Assembly: GCA_029582165.1 (NCBI GenBank)
Contig: CM055884.1
Coordinates: 20,024,537 to 20,088,536, forward strand
Length of the DNA stretch: 64,000 bases
Direction of reading: 5' to 3'
DNA from: Portulaca oleracea
Taxonomy: Eukaryota; Streptophyta; Magnoliopsida; Caryophyllales; Portulacaceae
A program made the position numbers and the translations under genes. Shown here in pieces: positions 11,516 through 22,562 of this stretch. Under the pieces are notes generated by a model. That model was not told the DNA's origin. It did not search any database and was given only the letters and a program-made list of their open reading frames with translations. Position 1 is the stretch's first letter. Each line of letters starts with the position of its first letter.

Positions 11516-13859
11516 CCTAAAAACCCTAACGTAAAACCCTAACCCTAATACTAACCTAACTAACTTTTCTTTTCTTTTTCTTTTATCTGTTTTTATTATT
11601 ATTATTATTATTAATATTATTATTATCAGTTTTATTATTTTTATTTCTGTAATTTTGTAATTTAGGGAAATTATTTGTAAATAATTCTTGGTTGTAATTA
11701 TGTGTAAATTATTTATTATGTATAAGTTGTTTATTTGTTATATGTAATTTTATGTTGTAATTTGTAGTTAGATTAGGTTGTAATAGTGGTTATTAGGTTT
11801 AAAAGTGTTTCTATATAGTTCCTTATATTCTTTATGAATCATGTAGACCACAATATTATTTTGTATGCATGAATTCGAACGATAAAAACCTAGGTTAAAT
11901 TCTTGATTAAGTAAATTAGGTTTGTTTTAATTATTAAAAGTCCAATCTTTGTTAGTAATCCTTGATTACATCTTGACTCTTGAAAATAAATGAGAGTTCT
12001 TGTTTTGGTTAGGTTACAATTGCATGTTCTTTAAATTCTATTAGGGTTCATTCATGTGTAATCTTGAGTAAATAAATGAGTTGGTTAAATTACTAAAAAT
12101 TCGATTCTTGTTTATTAATTCTTGAATTCTTGAATAGTAGTTAAGAAATTTACATATTGATTTCTTTTAAAAGTTATCCATGATTAAGTTGTTAAGTGAA
12201 TTAAATTTGTTTAACTATTAAAAGTGCAATTTTGTTAGTAATTCACGTTTCTTGTTAAATCTTGATTCTTGAAAATTAATTAGGTCTCTTGTTTCATTAA
12301 GTTAAATATTATATGTTCTTTTAATTCCTAGGTTCATTCTTGTTTAATTCATGTTTAATCTTGACTAAATAAGTTAGGTGGAGTTTATGGTTTATTAGTT
12401 CTTGGTTCTTGAGTTAATCTTAATTAAAAGAAATTAGTTTTGTTTAGGATTCTTGATTAGAAGTTAAATGTTTATATGTTCTTTATAGTTATTTACATAT
12501 TCTTTAAGTCTTTTTCCGAATCTTGATTAAAGAAACCCACATGTTAACCACCTTTAGTAGTTCTTGAAATTCTTGAATCATTAGTTAAATATTCACATGT
12601 TCTTTAAATTCGATTCTTGATTATTAATTCTTAATCCTTGATTATTTCCTCTTGTTATAACTTACTTGTAAATAATCCATGCTTTAATCTTTAAAATCTT
12701 GGTCAAGTAATTTATGTTTTAAGTAATTTTATTTCTTTTATGACCTTAGGTTTTATTAAAGTTATTAAAGGGTCTTTCATGTTTTCTAAATTAAGTTTAC
12801 TTCTACAAGTTTAATTGTTGGACCTAAGTTAGGTTGGGCTTTATATCTTAGACCCTAGTTACTGTTTTGAGCCCAAATTAGGACCCCGGGATCGAATGGT
12901 GGAAGTTAGAACTAAAATTATAAATTAAATAAGAACCGTTATCGAGACAGTTTCGTTAGCGCCTAAAGATCGGGTTGCCACGGCTAGTGTAGTTACCTTT
13001 TGGTCAAACCCTTTGAACTGGAGGTTCCCTTAGATGTTAGGAACCTTAGGAATTTTACGGATCGAACGTTTGATTTGTATAGCCCGAGTTATAACCGTTT
13101 TACCGGAACCTGTTAGATCTGGACCAATGGGAAAGATGGGTGTTTTTGAGGCCCTTCGGGACTGAGTTGGGCTTAACCATCAACATAGAAGTTTTCGTAG
13201 ACATCCTGAGGTTTCCGAAAAGTCCAGAACCAGCCCCGTAGGATGTCGGGAAGTTGAGTTGTGACTCGTTTTATGTGAACGTTATAATCTGCCCTCTGCT
13301 TGCTTCTTTTTATAATAATTGTTGAGTGAAAATAATATGTGATCTTGTTATGTGTTTTCTTGGAGGTGTTAAGTGTAATTTCGTAAATGATAGGAACCTA
13401 AGTGTTCCTAGGGGACGGGTTAGGTAGTTAATAGATAATTCTAACTTCGTTAGAACGCGTTTTGATTAGATAATTACTCTTATTCTAGGCCCGAGTTAGT
13501 GCGAGACGTTAGTGAGCTCAAGTGTGTTCTTCTTTTGCTGTGCTGTGAAGTATATCAGGTAATGTCTATGCTCTAATCCCCACTGGGATGCTCTTTAAAT
13601 GTGTTTTGATGTTTTCTAATCTGTTTTGAGAATTGCATCCCGAAAGGGGACTTTGTATTGAAAATGTGACCATCTATTTTGGATTACTGTTTGTAATTAT
13701 TATAATTTGATTTATTGAATTGATAAATTTGATGGTCTTTTATTAGTGGTTTTCTTATTGGTTTTGATAACCTGGGTTGGGTTTGACTTGAGAGTTGTGA
13801 GTTGAGTTTTGCATAAGATACTAATAATTCAAGTGAAACATTAAGCGGGTTTATTTGGT

Positions 13860-14035
13860 CATAGCCTGTGGTAGGCAAAGGGTCAGGGACCACAGTCGTA
13901 ACTGTGGTAGGCAAAGTGCAGGACCACAGTCGTAGCTTTGTGGTAGGCAAAGTGCAGGACCACAGTCGTAACTTTGTGGTAGGCGGATATGAGAACTCTT
14001 GATATTCAGTCGTGCTTTGTGGTAGCGGAGGATCT
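13860..14035 (+). repeat. 40-bp tandem repeat in right LTR
   Basis: Three full units and two diverged ones, in the same order as in the middle LTR. All three full units read GGACCACAGTC. Confidence 0.75.
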
Positions 14036-14538
14036 GGGATCCGGTATGATATCTGTTACTTTAAGGGATGTGGTATCCCGCCCGCATAATAAAATATGGA
14101 TTGGTTGGGTTGAGGAAACAGTATGGGATTAAAGGTTTGTAAAATGTTGGATTCGATCCCTCTCCCCAAAATGAATTGAAATGAATTTAAACTGTTTTAA
14201 ACGTTAGGGGTAGACATTATTGAGATTTCCCCCTCATTTTTGAAATGTTTTGTTTTCATTGAAGATCTAAATCTTTGGGGACGGGAATTAGAAGTGAGGA
14301 CGACGAGTCTAGAAGTCCTTGAATCTTTTTATATTGTTTTCGTTATGAAATCTTAGAGTTTGTTTTGAGTTGTTAGTAGTTACCGTTAGCAGACAGTTGT
14401 GTTTTCCTTTATCGCCTTGTATTCCTTCGGGGATACGGCAGTGACGCCCAAACTAAATATGAAGTCTTCCGCTAAGTTTTGTCTGTTAACGTTAGTTTGA
14501 CTTTGACTTTTCTATAATTGAATTTCCGGGGCGTCACA

Positions 14539-15923
14539 GTGTCCCTGGCACTTCTGAAAAATCTCACCATAATCCTCATCTTCCTTGTACAAGGCTTTCA
14601 ACTGCTTAAAGCCAAGTACCCTTGCATCTAAAATATGCAACAACAAGTATCTCCTTGACAAAGCATCAACTCCCTTATTCAGTTTCCCTGATTTGTGGTC
14701 GATCATGAAATGGAACTGTTGCATGAACTCTACCCAAGCAACATGCCTGGTATTGAGCTTATGTTGCCCTTGAATGAACTTCAAGGCTTCATGATCACTA
14801 TGCAATATGAACTCTACTCCAATTAGGTAGTGTCTCCAGTGCTGAAGAGCTCTAATGATGGCATAGAACTGTTTATCATAGGTGTTGTACTTCCTCTTGG
14901 CATCATTTAGCTTTTCACTAAAATAGGCAACAGGTTTGCCTTCCTAGGTCAGAACTGCTCCTATGCCAACACCTGAAGCATCACACTCCACTTCAAAAAC
15001 CTTAGAGAAAGTTGGCAAAGCCATGACTAGTGCTGATGTAAGCTGCCTCTTGATCTCTTCAAATGCTCTTTGTGCTGCTGGTGTCCAGGAGAAACTTTTG
15101 CCCTTCACTAGCTCTGTCATAGGTGCTAGGATGGTGCTAAAATTTCTCACAAATCTCCTGTAAAATGAAGCCAAACCATGAAAACTTCTAATCTGCTGAA
15201 TTGAACTAGGAATAGCCCACTCCCTGATTGCCTTGACCTTTTCCTCATCCTCCTGAATCCCTATTGCTGTCACAATATAGCCAAGAAAGGTAACCTGGCT
15301 TACAAAGAACTGGCACTTCTTTAGATTTCCATACAACTGCTCCCTGTTCAATATCTCCATCACACTCTTTAGGAGGTCACTATACTCCATCTTAGATTGA
15401 CTGTAAATAAGTAAATCATCAAAATAGACAACAACACACTTACCAATCATCAGCTATAGAACCTGGTTCATCAGCCTCATGAATGTGGATGGTGCATTTG
15501 TCAGGCCAAAAGACATGACTAACCACTCAAATAACCCTCCTTTGGTCTTGAAGGTTGTCTTCCATTCATCCCCTTCACAAATCCTGATCCGGTAGTAGCC
15601 ACTCCTCAGATCAATCTTGGAAAACACCACTGAGCCATGTAGTTCATTTAGCATATCTTCAAGCCTTGGAATTGGGTACCTGTACTTAATAGTGATCTTG
15701 TTAATAACTCTACAGTAAATACACATTCTTTGACTGCCATCCTTCTTAGACACCAATAAGGCTGGCACTGCACAGGGGCTCAGACTCTCCCTTATCATTC
15801 CCTTCTCCAGTAGCTCATCAACCTATCTTTGTATCTCATTAGTCTCAGTTGGGGTCATTCTGTAGGCAGGTTTGTTTGGCAAGACAGATCCTGGGAGAAG
15901 ATCTATCTTGTGCTGTATGTCTC
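14539..15923 (-). pseudogene. pol: Reverse transcriptase and RNase H of outer gypsy (truncated)
   Basis: Translation starts within [20 protein letters not shown], the conserved entry to gypsy RT, and runs through [24 protein letters not shown] (catalytic Asp), [13 protein letters not shown] and YFDDLLIYS (the polymerase D-D pair). The connection region and RNase H follow, with [31 protein letters not shown] and HKSGKLNKGVDALSRR. Stops occur near 15825 (CAG to TAG), 15452 and 14944. The frame is cut at 14539 by the array LTR, losing the end of RNase H, the chromatin-facing part and integrase. TSD GTCTC (15919-15923) marks the LARD insertion in the codons just before RT. Confidence 0.9.
15919..15923 (+). 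other. Target site duplication GTCTC, left
   Basis: The 5 bp before TGTAATAACC are repeated after the element end at 38694-38698, and both sit in the pol frame of the outer gypsy. This proves one insertion event into an existing element. Confidence 0.92.
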
Positions 15924-18861
15924 TGTAATAACCTGACCTTAAACCAACGTAATTAAGCTAATTAATGAGTTTAATTAACTAAATTGCATATTTCAATTCA
16001 AGTTAACTGTTTGTGTTTTTGCAGGACTCGAACAGAGCAACGACCGTCGTCAGCTTAGCATATTATACATAAATTAGCTAAGTGATAAGTTCAGCTGTTC
16101 AAACTACTCTCGGGATATTCAGGTTACTTACCTGGCAAAGTTTTATCGAGTCGACCAATTCGTCGGTATTATTAATAGTAATAATAATATTGTTATTATC
16201 ATACCTTTTCATTTCTGAATTTATTTAAATTTAAATTTCTTCCACCTCCTCATTTTATTTCAAGTCTTCCTCCCATTATTTAAATTTTCTGAATTGTTAT
16301 CCCGAGACTTTACATTAGTATTATTTGGTTTTAGTAGGGAAAAAAAAAATCAGTGGAGAAATGAGCTAGTGTTTATGTTATTTAGGATAACAAATAAACT
16401 CACAACCCTTTTATTCTCAAAATTAAATACATACTAGCTACCCCTTTCTCTCTCTCTCTCTCTCTCTCTTCAAAACTCACGTTCTGTCTTTGCTCATCCC
16501 CTGCATTCTCCTTGCTCATCTGTCCAGTGAGAACCGTCAGTAACCGGCCATAGCCGCCGTCGGAGATGGTCATCAAGACCGTCGACCGCCGCACCATCAC
16601 CCTCCTTATTTCTCCTCTCTTCCGCTCTCTTTCTCAAGGTAAACCCTAACTCCCTCAAATAAGAATTTTTAAATTTCAATTTCAAAAATGGTAGTTTTTC
16701 TCATCAAGTTTAAGTATTAAGAATTAGTACACTTTGAATTACCAATTGGTTTTGGGTTGGTTTGTGTTCATGAGCTATGCATGCAAGGTCTTCGATGTTA
16801 TGTCTCAATGAAAGTTGAGAACTTAGTGTATAAATGTATAATATCAAGTTAGGTTACTCTTGGATGATGAATGCATGATTATTTTGATGCGAAAATTCTT
16901 TTGAAGAAGGAAGTTTTATTGTTAAATGTGGTTGCATGTGATTAAAATAGTGTTTAATTGAAATAAGTGATGAGAATAGGGTATAAAAAGGATGAACCAA
17001 GTGACGATTATTGTTGGATGGACTTGATTGTGATTAGATGGTGCATGCATGTTGCTTTTAGCATCCAAAATGGGGATTAGTTAGGGATGTGACCACTGAA
17101 TTGATAGTATGATGACCATGGAGATATATATGAAAGGAATAGAGAGGTTAATGGCACTAAAACATCAAGAAAAAGGCCTTAACTAACCACTTGGGGTCAA
17201 CTGAGTAATCTAAATTTTTTTCAGGTCAATTAGAGCTTCCCTTGTTCAAAATTTTATGTAGGATGACAGCCTTAAGTAATAGTTGTAACCCGGTTTCTGA
17301 ATTTCGGGATTTCAATGTGTATAACTCAAGTTGCGACGAATTGAATATGGAGGTTCTGTTTTTATACATTTTTAAGCAGTAGGTTTAGAGGCATTTTTAG
17401 ATATTAAGGAGGTCTTATTAGCCTAAGTGTTCAACATAAAAGTTATAGTACGCTTTGCAAGCATTCCGAAATGTGGTCTTATGCGTTCATCAGACATCGG
17501 AGTGAAATGTTATGACCCGCCAAAGTAAGGGTCCCAACCATGTCAAACCAGAATTTTAATTCATCGAGCTTTTTTCAAAGCCAATTTCCGGTGGTTTCCC
17601 AACTTTTTCTGATTTTGTGATCAACTTAAAAGTTGTAGATTATAATTCAAGCTTTCCATAGACTACTCGTTCACAAGTGTTCGATGTCTACAACCTAAGT
17701 TATGAGTCCTCGAAGTATCTCTGCCGAATTGAAAATTCTGCAGATCAACCCTTTGTCTTTGGCCATTTTCAAGCCTTTACACTTCTTTTTGGCCTTAACT
17801 CTCAACTAGAGAGTTGTAGAATTTATTTTTTGCTTTCCGAAAAGTCCTATAATGAACATTTTAGAGGTCTATTTAGAGACTTGTGCCTTTCGCAAATTTA
17901 CTGCAAAGTCTCAAAAAAAAAAAAAATCTCCAATCTTTTAATTAAAAATCAACTTTTATTAAGCTAATTAGGAGACTCCCTCCTTACCAATAATCCAACT
18001 TAATTCATTTTATTGTTCTTATCTCAAGTATGGTCCAAGAGGTTGTTGCCGCTCCCTGTTCGAGTCCAATCAAACTTTCAAGTCACTTTAATTGCAGGTT
18101 CAACTTTAAGGTACGCATATTGCCTGTACTTTACCCAAACTCACTTATTCAAGTTCAAGTAAGCATGTTCTTTGGTTGATATGGATAATTATTGTTTTAC
18201 ATGTTTTTCTCACCTAAATGTTGTCCCAATCCAAGTTACTTGTGCCAATAGTGCACTACCCAAGTCCAAAACCTGGCCAGTGTCAATCGGTTAACTCCGT
18301 CTGGACCTCCCGATCGGTCCAGGTATGCACATATGAAGGCTTAGTCCGATGATCGCAAGTAGGGACCACTTAGATATAATAATACGGCAAGAAAGTTTTA
18401 AGTGTTGTTGTTATTTATCTTTTTTGTATTTGTTTTAAAATGAATTGAAATGCGCGAAATAAAACGGATAGCCTAAGTTTATTTTACTGTACATGGGGTA
18501 TGCATATTGAGTTTCGACTCATTTGTGAAAATGTTTTATGTTTTGTTTTTTGGTGGTGTCTCTAAGATTAAGGCGAATAACTCAAGCTCTGATAAACAAG
18601 TCAGTTAAACAATGAAGGGGAAGCTTTCAGTTGGTTTGGAGTAGTCAAGTGTTTTTTTATTATGAATGATTTGGATATTTGTAATCGTGAATCGGAGTTG
18701 TAAATTCTATTGGTTGGTTGGCTAAGTGTCAAATAGTGTCGTTTGGTGGTTGTTAAGCCTTGTCCATATTTGTGGACGACGGTAATATTTCTGCTGCGCT
18801 AATCATTGGGTTATGAGGTGTTCAGTGATAATATAGTGATTATGAATCTAGGGGTGTTACA
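15924..18861 (+). repeat. 5' LTR of LARD-like element
   Basis: 2938 bp, TG...CA ends, intact and uninterrupted, so it serves as the reference for the invaded 3' LTR. It has a (CT)n run at about 16446-16470 and a run of A at 17917-17930. Small ORFs inside it (for example at 17677) are not conserved in the 3' LTR. Confidence 0.92.
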
Positions 18862-18865
18862 GTTA

Positions 18866-18877
18866 TGGTATCAGAGC
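18866..18877 (+). promoter_or_regulatory. Primer binding site of LARD-like element (tRNA-iMet)
   Basis: A perfect TGGTATCAGAGC lies four bases after the LTR end. Confidence 0.92.
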
Positions 18878-21800
18878 AGAGATTCTGGAGTGGTTGTGAG
18901 TTGTTTAGAGTATAAAAACGGGGAGTTATGACAAAGTATGAGTTGTCGTCCTTTGGGTTGGATCGTTGCTTTTAATGATGTGGAGGTTGTAAATATATTA
19001 GAGTTTGAGATGAGTATGCCTTGAATGCAAGGGAAAAATTAAAGGTCAAGTTATGACTAGAGCAAGTAAGTTAAGGCATGAACAAGAGGAAATGTAGTCG
19101 AAATCAAGGGTCAAGTTATGATTCTAGAGTATATATATGCATGGTTGGTTGATAAAGTTAGTTAAATTCAGTATCATGGTTTGAGTTGAAGGTCTTGCTT
19201 CCTATTTATATGGTCTTATGAGTATCAGTGGGAAGTCCCACCAATTGGATTGGGTAGAAAGTTAAATAACTGGGTTTGTGAGTCAGTTAGTTAAGTGTAT
19301 CGGTATAAGTTACTAACTTGGTTATTTTCTTTGTTTTTTTTTTCCCTTTTAGTAAATGGTATGCCAATATTGTTGAAGACCTACATGACATTGATGCATC
19401 TTGAGCAAGTAGAGTTTCTATGCAGATCTAGACTTGAGAGCTCAAAAAAAAAGAATGAGGTTAAGCCATTTGTGCAAGAGTAAGCATCTTCCCTATTCTC
19501 TGATTTAAAGTTTGAGATGTGGGTATGAACAAAACTATTGGGTTGTTATTGATTATGGTTAAGTGGGCGTGTGGCCCCTTATTGTATCCAATTGAAGTTA
19601 AAATGTCTTTTGGCAGGTTTTTGATGAGTATTTATAATGTGGGTTAGTCCATATTACAGAGGAAACTCTGTCAAAATTTTCCCAGGAGACAAAAAAAAAA
19701 AAAAAGGTTATGATTCTCTGGTTGCCAAATTAGTTTTAAGGGTTTTCAATAGCGATTTAAGAGGTAGATTAAGAACCTTATAAACATATGAGATGCTTTA
19801 GAAATATTAGCATGCGCACAAAGATCCTGATTTTCTTTGGGTGCTATTAATATTATGATATCTATGTGTAATGAAGAACTTCAGAGGAAGGATATATGTT
19901 GAAAAAGGGGATAAGTATGGAGGTGAAAATTTATTATTGTGAAAAAAAAGACAATGATGATATCATGTGAATATAGTTTATTTGAATATGTATGGAGGAA
20001 TTACTTTGAGTGTTATCTAGCATGATTTTGGGATTTAAGAGCTCCCCTCATTCTTTATTTAGTTTTGAATATTTATCTACCTAATAATTTCTCTCAAATA
20101 GCCTTTATGAGATTCAAGTCTTTTCTACTTAACCATCATATTATATTCTCGTTACTTGAACCAAATCTTTATCTCATATTCACGTTATATACCCTTATGA
20201 TGAGTTTCCCCCATCATCATAATTATGATTCCTAGATTTACATTTTTATATTACATCCATTTAATTTTGGATAAACTATTCCCCTTTATCCAATGATCCT
20301 ATTAGAAACTTAAATGCAACCTTATATATTCATGCTTGATCTTTAGTTATCTACTTCGCCAATTTTATTAATCAATCCATTAATCCTAAGTGTACTCTCC
20401 TTCCCCTAACTTTGCGTTTACTCCATTACTTTTCGCAATGAATCCCACTTGATCATTTGTCGTTGATCACCTTTGCATGACCCTGTAATTTCCTTATTAG
20501 TTTGTATCACTCTTGTTACATATTATTACACTCGATATATTCTTACTCCCAACCCAAACATATATTTTTACTATCTTTGTCATTCGCTCAATTAATTCTC
20601 TCATGACTATTGCCTTTATCTTCAATTACTATCATTCCATATTCTTTTATTGGTGATTAACTCCATTTACTTTACATGGCTCTTCACTTGGCCAATATTT
20701 TTCTTTCTCATGAATGATTTTTATTCTCTCCAATTAATTAGCCCATTGAATTCAAAATTTACTCCCAATATCTGTTGTAATTATTCAAGCTCAATAATCT
20801 ATACACCGGTGTTACTTCAAATAATTACTGATAACTACCATTCTAAATGATTCTTTGTTTATTACTTATCACATCCACTATGGACTCTTGAATTTCAAAT
20901 TTCCATACCCATTTTGATTTTTTATAATTTATATTATCCTTACCATTCATTCCTCACAATCATTGTTTGTTCTTGTCCCGAAGATCAAAAGTTTGCCCCA
21001 ACATTTTCTTTTCTAAATTAATTCAAGTTAATTATTCCTTCTTGTTGTCCTTATTTATAGAATCATGGTGATCACTATCATTCCCGGTCATCTTTTTATT
21101 AATTATGATTCACATCCGATATATACGTTGAACTTATACGGTATCCACATTTCATCATGAAATATTAAAGCCATCGTTGTAGATCTTGACTTCATCATTA
21201 TCCTTGACATTTTATATATATACTTATCATCAATCTGATCTTCTTATCTTTTCATTACCTTATTTATTCTTCGCACCCACCTATTTTACTACAACTTTCT
21301 CCTTTATTGTTATCAAATATGGGGAAGGAGTGCTAGTGACCATGAAATGAGGTGAATTATAGGAAAATAAAACTCCTATGAGTGAATGAAATGAAATACT
21401 GGGCGGATGATACATAGCATCCTATAAGGAGTCTTTGTGGTTGTCAGGGGAGAATTGTGCAATATAAGTAACAAATTATGAGGAAGTATACAAGGACCTT
21501 GAGTGCTAGACAACTTGGGATTATCTTATATGTTGATTTAGGAATATAAAGTACTTAGAAAGCTCATGGATTGTCTTAAAAGTAGTTGAATCATGGTGGA
21601 CCCATTATGTTGAGATATGCATTATAACCTCATCATAGTTCAAAGAGACGAAAAGAATCAACCCAAATAGTGAAAACTGATTGAAACCCAATGTGTAAAT
21701 AACATGTAAGATTAGTATTTGAAGGCAATACCCTATTCCAATAGTTATGTGACAAAATAAGTTTGCAGTTCACGGAGTAGCCCAACTCCATTACTTATCC

Positions 21801-21919
21801 AAGGATAGTGGCATTAAGTATAGCGAGTAACAAATCATGGCAACATGCTCAGAATGGTAACAATCTATACATGCTTGTTGAGTAATTACTTCTATCAAGT
21901 TTCGAGGACGAAACTTCTT

Positions 21920-21938
21920 TTAGGGGGGGGGGATAGAC
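21920..21938 (+). promoter_or_regulatory. Polypurine tract of LARD-like element
   Basis: TTTTA and a run of nine G, then ATAGAC, directly precede the 3' LTR start TGTAATAATCC at 21939. The preceding block at 21896-21919 is almost the same as that of the TR-GAG element at 4237-4267. Confidence 0.88.
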
Positions 21939-22562
21939 TGTAATAATCCGACCTTAACCCAATGTAATTAAGCTAATTAATGAGTTTAATTAACTAAATC
22001 GCGTATTTCATTTCAAGTTAACTGTTTGTGTTTTTGCAAGACTCGAACGGAGCAACGACCGTTGTTAGCTTAGCATATTATATATAAATTAGCTAAGTGA
22101 TAAGTTCAGCTATTCAAACTACTCTCGGGATATTCAGGTTACTTAGAGGTACCCTAACTTTTGAAGAAACAATTTTTTGGTACCCTATCTTTCCAAAACT
22201 AATTTTGGGGTACCCTAACTTTTAGGATTAGAAATTACTAGGTGAATTTCTGGCGAAACTCCGATTGATTCAATTCATTTTCCTCCACGAAAACAAAGGG
22301 CATTTTCATCCACAAAAACACTTAATCAATTTCCCGCCTAAAACTCACCGTTGAATTCAAATAATTGGCTGAAAATTCACCTAATTATTTCTAATTCTAA
22401 AAGACCCCAAAATTAGTTTTTAAAAGTTGGGGTACCAGAAAAACATTTCACCAAAAGTTAGGGTACCCCTAAGTAATTTTTTCCTTTTCATACCTTAATT
22501 TATTTAAATTTAAATTTCTTCCACCTCCTCATTTTATTTCAAGTCTCCTCCAATTATTTAAA
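21939..22562 (+). repeat. 3' LTR of LARD-like element, segment 1
   Basis: It aligns with 15924-16280 of the 5' LTR except that a MITE replaces about 73 bp. The segment ends at 22562, where the Helitron is inserted in the run ATTTAAA. Confidence 0.9.
22139..22492 (+). mobile_element. Long-TIR foldback MITE, copy 1
   Basis: The ends TTACTTAGAGGTACCC and GGGTACCCCTAAGTAA are inverted copies, and the complementarity continues over more than 100 bp on each side (for example TTAGGATTAGAAATTA against TAATTATTTCTAATTC), so the element folds into one long hairpin. It has no ORF. A second copy is at 42293. Relative to the 5' LTR, the target has lost about 73 bp (16131-16203), and no target duplication is visible. 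The superfamily is not clear; a Mutator-like or foldback origin is possible. Confidence 0.8.

Larger units (their letters stand above)
1..14538 (+). mobile_element. Tandem TR-GAG-like LTR retrotransposon array (LTR-internal-LTR-internal-LTR)
   Basis: A unit of about 6.2 kb repeats head to tail: position 1 corresponds to 6184 and 12368. Each unit has a long LTR (about 3.9 kb), a tRNA-Met-type primer site, a gag gene ending in two zinc knuckles, and a polypurine-like tract directly before the next LTR. Protease, RT, RNase H and integrase are absent. Gag-only elements of this kind are known as TR-GAG and depend on a partner for reverse transcription and integration. Three LTRs with two internals usually arise by unequal recombination between LTRs. 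The left end lies outside the window; the right end (GGGGCGTCACA) abuts the RNase H of a gypsy element at 14539, and GTGTC there is the presumed target duplication. A collapsed or mis-joined assembly is the alternative. Confidence 0.85.
10618..14538 (+). repeat. Right LTR of the TR-GAG array
   Basis: It has the same ends and internal order as the middle LTR and is about 3920 bp long. Its end at 14538 is precise, because the next base belongs to the antisense RNase H reading frame of the outer gypsy element. It shares the 13440-13470 variant (ACTTCGTTAGAACGCG) with the left LTR and not with the middle one. Confidence 0.87.
18862..21938 (+). other. Non-coding internal region of LARD-like element
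   Basis: About 3.1 kb with no gag, pol or other recognisable reading frame; the longest ORFs are 60-70 codons without known motifs. The first kilobase is purine/G-leaning, the section 20040-21310 is strikingly pyrimidine-rich on the plus strand, and the last 600 bp are again purine-rich. It ends in the chromovirus-like motif TTTCGAGGACGAAACTTC. Confidence 0.85.

Noticed and set aside
17677..17967. 96-codon plus-strand ORF as a gene
   Set aside because: It lies in the LARD LTR, and the corresponding frame in the 3' LTR is interrupted; no motif.
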